Source: an uncultured Lachnospiraceae bacterium (GTDB lineage: Bacteria > Bacillota > Clostridia > Lachnospirales > Lachnospiraceae). Taken from it: a stretch of 25,068 nucleotides of DNA. The stretch covers positions 1 through 25,068 of the forward strand of contig CAJUFL010000056.1 of NCBI GenBank assembly GCA_910585605.1. Direction: 5' to 3'. Below, one piece after another: positions 23,526 to 25,068 of this stretch (position 1 is the first letter of the stretch; each line of letters begins with the position of its first letter). Below the pieces are notes generated by a model. That model was not told where the DNA came from. It worked only from the letters and a program-made list of their open reading frames with translations, and made no database searches. The position numbers were made by a program, and so were the translations under genes.

Positions 23526-24521
23526 TTAATAGCCGAAATAATCGTCAATTCCTTCCACCATCCCCTGTGCCAGCTTGTTCCGATATTTATCAGTGGCCAT
23601 TTTCCGGTCTTCTGCCGGATTGGTCATAAATCCAACTTCAATCAGGGTTACTGGCATTTTAGCCCAATTGGAGCCGCTTAAATCGTCTCTTGGACTGAGT
23701 CCGCGGTTTTTTGCTTTTGTTTTTTTACACATGGCATTTAAGATACATGCTGAAAGCTTTTTGCTCTTTTTGCTCAGCTTTCCCACATAGGGATTTGACT
23801 TTGTGGGATATAGGGCAGAAGCCCCGGAAACGGACTGGTTATCAATACCGTCGGCGTGGATGCGGACATAAATGTCGGCTTTTGCCTTGGTGGCTATTTT
23901 TGCACGAGATATACAGCTAAGAGCTTTTTTGCTGTTGGTTCTTGTCATGACGACCTTATAACCACGTGCCTCTAAGAGTTTTTTCATCTTCTTTGCAAGC
24001 GACAGGGTAAGCTTGTATTCTGGAATTTTGGTAACAACGCCACTGGTTCCAGCTGCATCTTTTGCTTTCATGGTTTTAGAGCCGGGACCGATTGGCTCTG
24101 TACCGCTGGCAACAACACCAGTATGCCCAGGGTCTAATGCAACAATTTTCTTTGGCGTAACAGTTACCTTAATGGAGACGGCGAGACTGCCGGCGCGGGC
24201 GGTAATGCTTGTAGTACCCGCTTTTATAGCAGTCATTTTTCCCTGACTGTTAATTTTGGCAACTTTTTTATTTGAGCTATCGAAAGTGACAGGCTTGTCT
24301 GTTCCGATGAGTGAGACTTTGAAGGTATAGGTTTTTCCAGCTTTTATAGTGGAGGTGCTTTTTGCAAAACGGATTTCTCCGGCTGTGTCAGCAACGGTCT
24401 CTGCATCTGCTGCCACAAGGGCTTTACCTTCAACAGGAAACAGCAGGCTTAGTATAAAAGCGGTTGCCAGAATCCATAAAATGTGTTTTTTATGTAATTT
24501 TTCAGCTTTTTTCTTTTCCAT
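23526..24521 (-). CDS. Secreted N-acetylmuramoyl-L-alanine amidase (Amidase_3) with Big_2 domain
   Basis: About 331 residues. It cleaves the amide bond between MurNAc and the peptide stem in peptidoglycan. Residues 1-34 form a signal peptide (EKKKAEKLHKKH, then a hydrophobic core). A Big_2 domain (about 45-122) has FDSSNKKVAKINSQGKMTAIKAGTTSI. The amidase domain (about 124-331) shows the zinc ligands His in LDPGHTG, Glu in PEYKLTL and His in RIHADG, and the catalytic-type Glu in LIEVGFMTN. The ATG at 24521 follows AGGATAGG and begins a proper signal peptide; an upstream in-frame ATG at 24563 would add a basic leader and is disfavoured. The Big_2 domain probably binds the wall; the papain-like protein at 2022-4007 has a similar one. 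Confidence 0.92.
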   Translation of the reverse strand: MEKKKAEKLHKKHILWILATAFILSLLFPVEGKALVAADAETVADTAGEIRFAKSTSTIKAGKTYTFKVSLIGTDKPVTFDSSNKKVAKINSQGKMTAIKAGTTSITARAGSLAVSIKVTVTPKKIVALDPGHTGVVASGTEPIGPGSKTMKAKDAAGTSGVVTKIPEYKLTLSLAKKMKKLLEARGYKVVMTRTNSKKALSCISRAKIATKAKADIYVRIHADGIDNQSVSGASALYPTKSNPYVGKLSKKSKKLSACILNAMCKKTKAKNRGLSPRDDLSGSNWAKMPVTLIEVGFMTNPAEDRKMATDKYRNKLAQGMVEGIDDYFGY

Positions 24522-24561
24522 AATAAAACCTATCCTTTTCTTTATTGTCTGTTTTACTGGC

Positions 24562-24582
24562 ATAGAATGAATCCTATTCTAT
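24562..24582. promoter_or_regulatory. Inverted repeat upstream of the amidase gene
   Basis: ATAGAAT (24562-24568), GAATCCT, ATTCTAT (24576-24582): a perfect 7-bp inverted repeat with an inner GAAT/ATTC pair. It lies 41 bp before the amidase start. It may be an operator; no -35/-10 pair is clear around it. Confidence 0.35.
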
Positions 24583-25068
24583 TTCCTTTCCATTTTTCCC
24601 CAATATATGGTAAATCTGGTCTTCATATTCAATTAAATTGCTATGATTGGCAAATTTTTCTGTTTTTTTCTTAAAATATTAGTTGGAAATTGTTTTCCAG
24701 CTATGATGTATTTAGTGTTACCAGATAAGGATATCACAATTCCTGTTTTTCGACAACCATGAAACAATTTGAGTTTCCGTAGTTTTATCCCAAAAGAAGG
24801 TACACAAAATGGCGTGTATAAGCGGGTGAAAGTGACCGTGAAGTAGGGATTGTATTTTTTGAAGTGTATTTGAATCATATTTGTTTTAACTGTGTTTTTA
24901 CTTAGAGTAAAATATTAGTTGGCAAGAAAAGAAAAAAGGAAGAGGCACGAAACCTCTTCCCTATCACATAAATAAATCTTATTATTAAGTTTGCTTAAGA
25001 CTAATGATAAGGAGATTAGTGTGAAAGAAAGTAGAGGAAAACCATAAATTGGCGCACTTGAATAAGCT
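24583..25068. other. Intergenic region without a convincing gene
   Basis: AT-rich sequence. The longest open frames (for example about 80 codons on the minus strand at 24633-24878) lack a ribosome site and family resemblance. It contains a 15-bp direct repeat TAAAATATTAGTTGG (24672-24686 and 24908-24922), a minus-strand terminator (24938-24960), and a 10-bp stem CTTATTATTA (24978-24987) with TAATGATAAG (25002-25011). Confidence 0.5.
24932..24960 (-). terminator. Rho-independent terminator of a minus-strand gene beyond the right edge
   Basis: GGAAGAGG (24938-24945) and CCTCTTCC (24953-24960) form a perfect 8-bp stem with a 7-nt loop. On the minus strand it is followed by TTTTTTC; on the plus strand no T-run follows. 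Confidence 0.7.

Noticed and set aside
23145..23681. 178-codon plus-strand open frame across the pfkA-amidase gap
   Set aside because: It overlaps both well-supported minus-strand genes, has no ribosome site, and shows no family features.
24633..24878. Minus-strand open frame of about 80 codons
   Set aside because: No ribosome site, no recognisable domain, and it lies in AT-rich sequence between repeat units.

Overview
The window looks like chromosomal DNA from a low-GC Gram-positive anaerobe of the Clostridia, most probably a Lachnospiraceae-type gut bacterium. The reasons are strong AGGAGG-type ribosome sites, promoters close to TTGACA-17-TATAAT, secreted proteins with Lys/Ser-rich Big_2 repeats, an [FeFe]-hydrogenase-like sensor, and type VII-secretion-associated families. 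The genus is inferred from family content, not proven.

Left part (1-5,800, plus strand): the tail of an unrecognised reading frame, a two-domain polyphosphate:AMP phosphotransferase (pap), a secreted papain-like cysteine peptidase with lectin-like, Big_2 and FN3-like domains, a small SCP2-type protein, and an NYN ribonuclease-like protein with two OST-HTH (LOTUS) domains. Each has its own promoter or terminator-like signals. A minus-strand gene (5,888-7,840) follows. It encodes a soluble chimera of ferredoxin clusters, an [FeFe]-hydrogenase H-cluster domain and a chemoreceptor signalling domain, a probable H2 or redox sensor feeding chemotaxis.

Middle part (8,100-14,640, plus strand): a coupled Gfo/Idh/MocA oxidoreductase and COG1237-type metallo-beta-lactamase-fold hydrolase, a short-chain dehydrogenase, and a tightly overlapping four-gene operon. 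That operon carries an ECF-type sigma factor, a six-TM protein (possible anti-sigma factor), an ABC ATPase and an ABC-2 permease. It ends at a clear terminator (14,598-14,627).

Right part (14,640-22,360) is the unusual region. A module of a DUF4176 protein, a helical protein with a pretoxin-like core and Ala/Lys-rich tail, and a four-TM protein occurs once intact (14,851-16,943). It occurs again rearranged (19,764-21,973: four-TM protein, DUF4176, helical protein). Copy 2 has a one-base frameshift in its helical gene and is followed by a decayed second copy of the copy-1 membrane gene (21,985-22,351). Both modules are preceded by the same upstream element: 17-bp direct repeats at 20-bp spacing, a third degenerate unit, and a TATGAT -10 box at a conserved distance. 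This resembles a two-turn LytTR-type response-regulator site. The arrangement suggests a duplicated, co-regulated secreted-effector/immunity system related to type VII secretion. A nitronate monooxygenase/FabK-like gene and a fabF-like gene, with their own promoter and operator-like inverted repeat, lie between the copies.

The window ends with minus-strand pfkA (6-phosphofructokinase) and a secreted Amidase_3 cell-wall hydrolase. About 500 bp without a convincing gene follow, containing a terminator for a minus-strand gene beyond the right edge.
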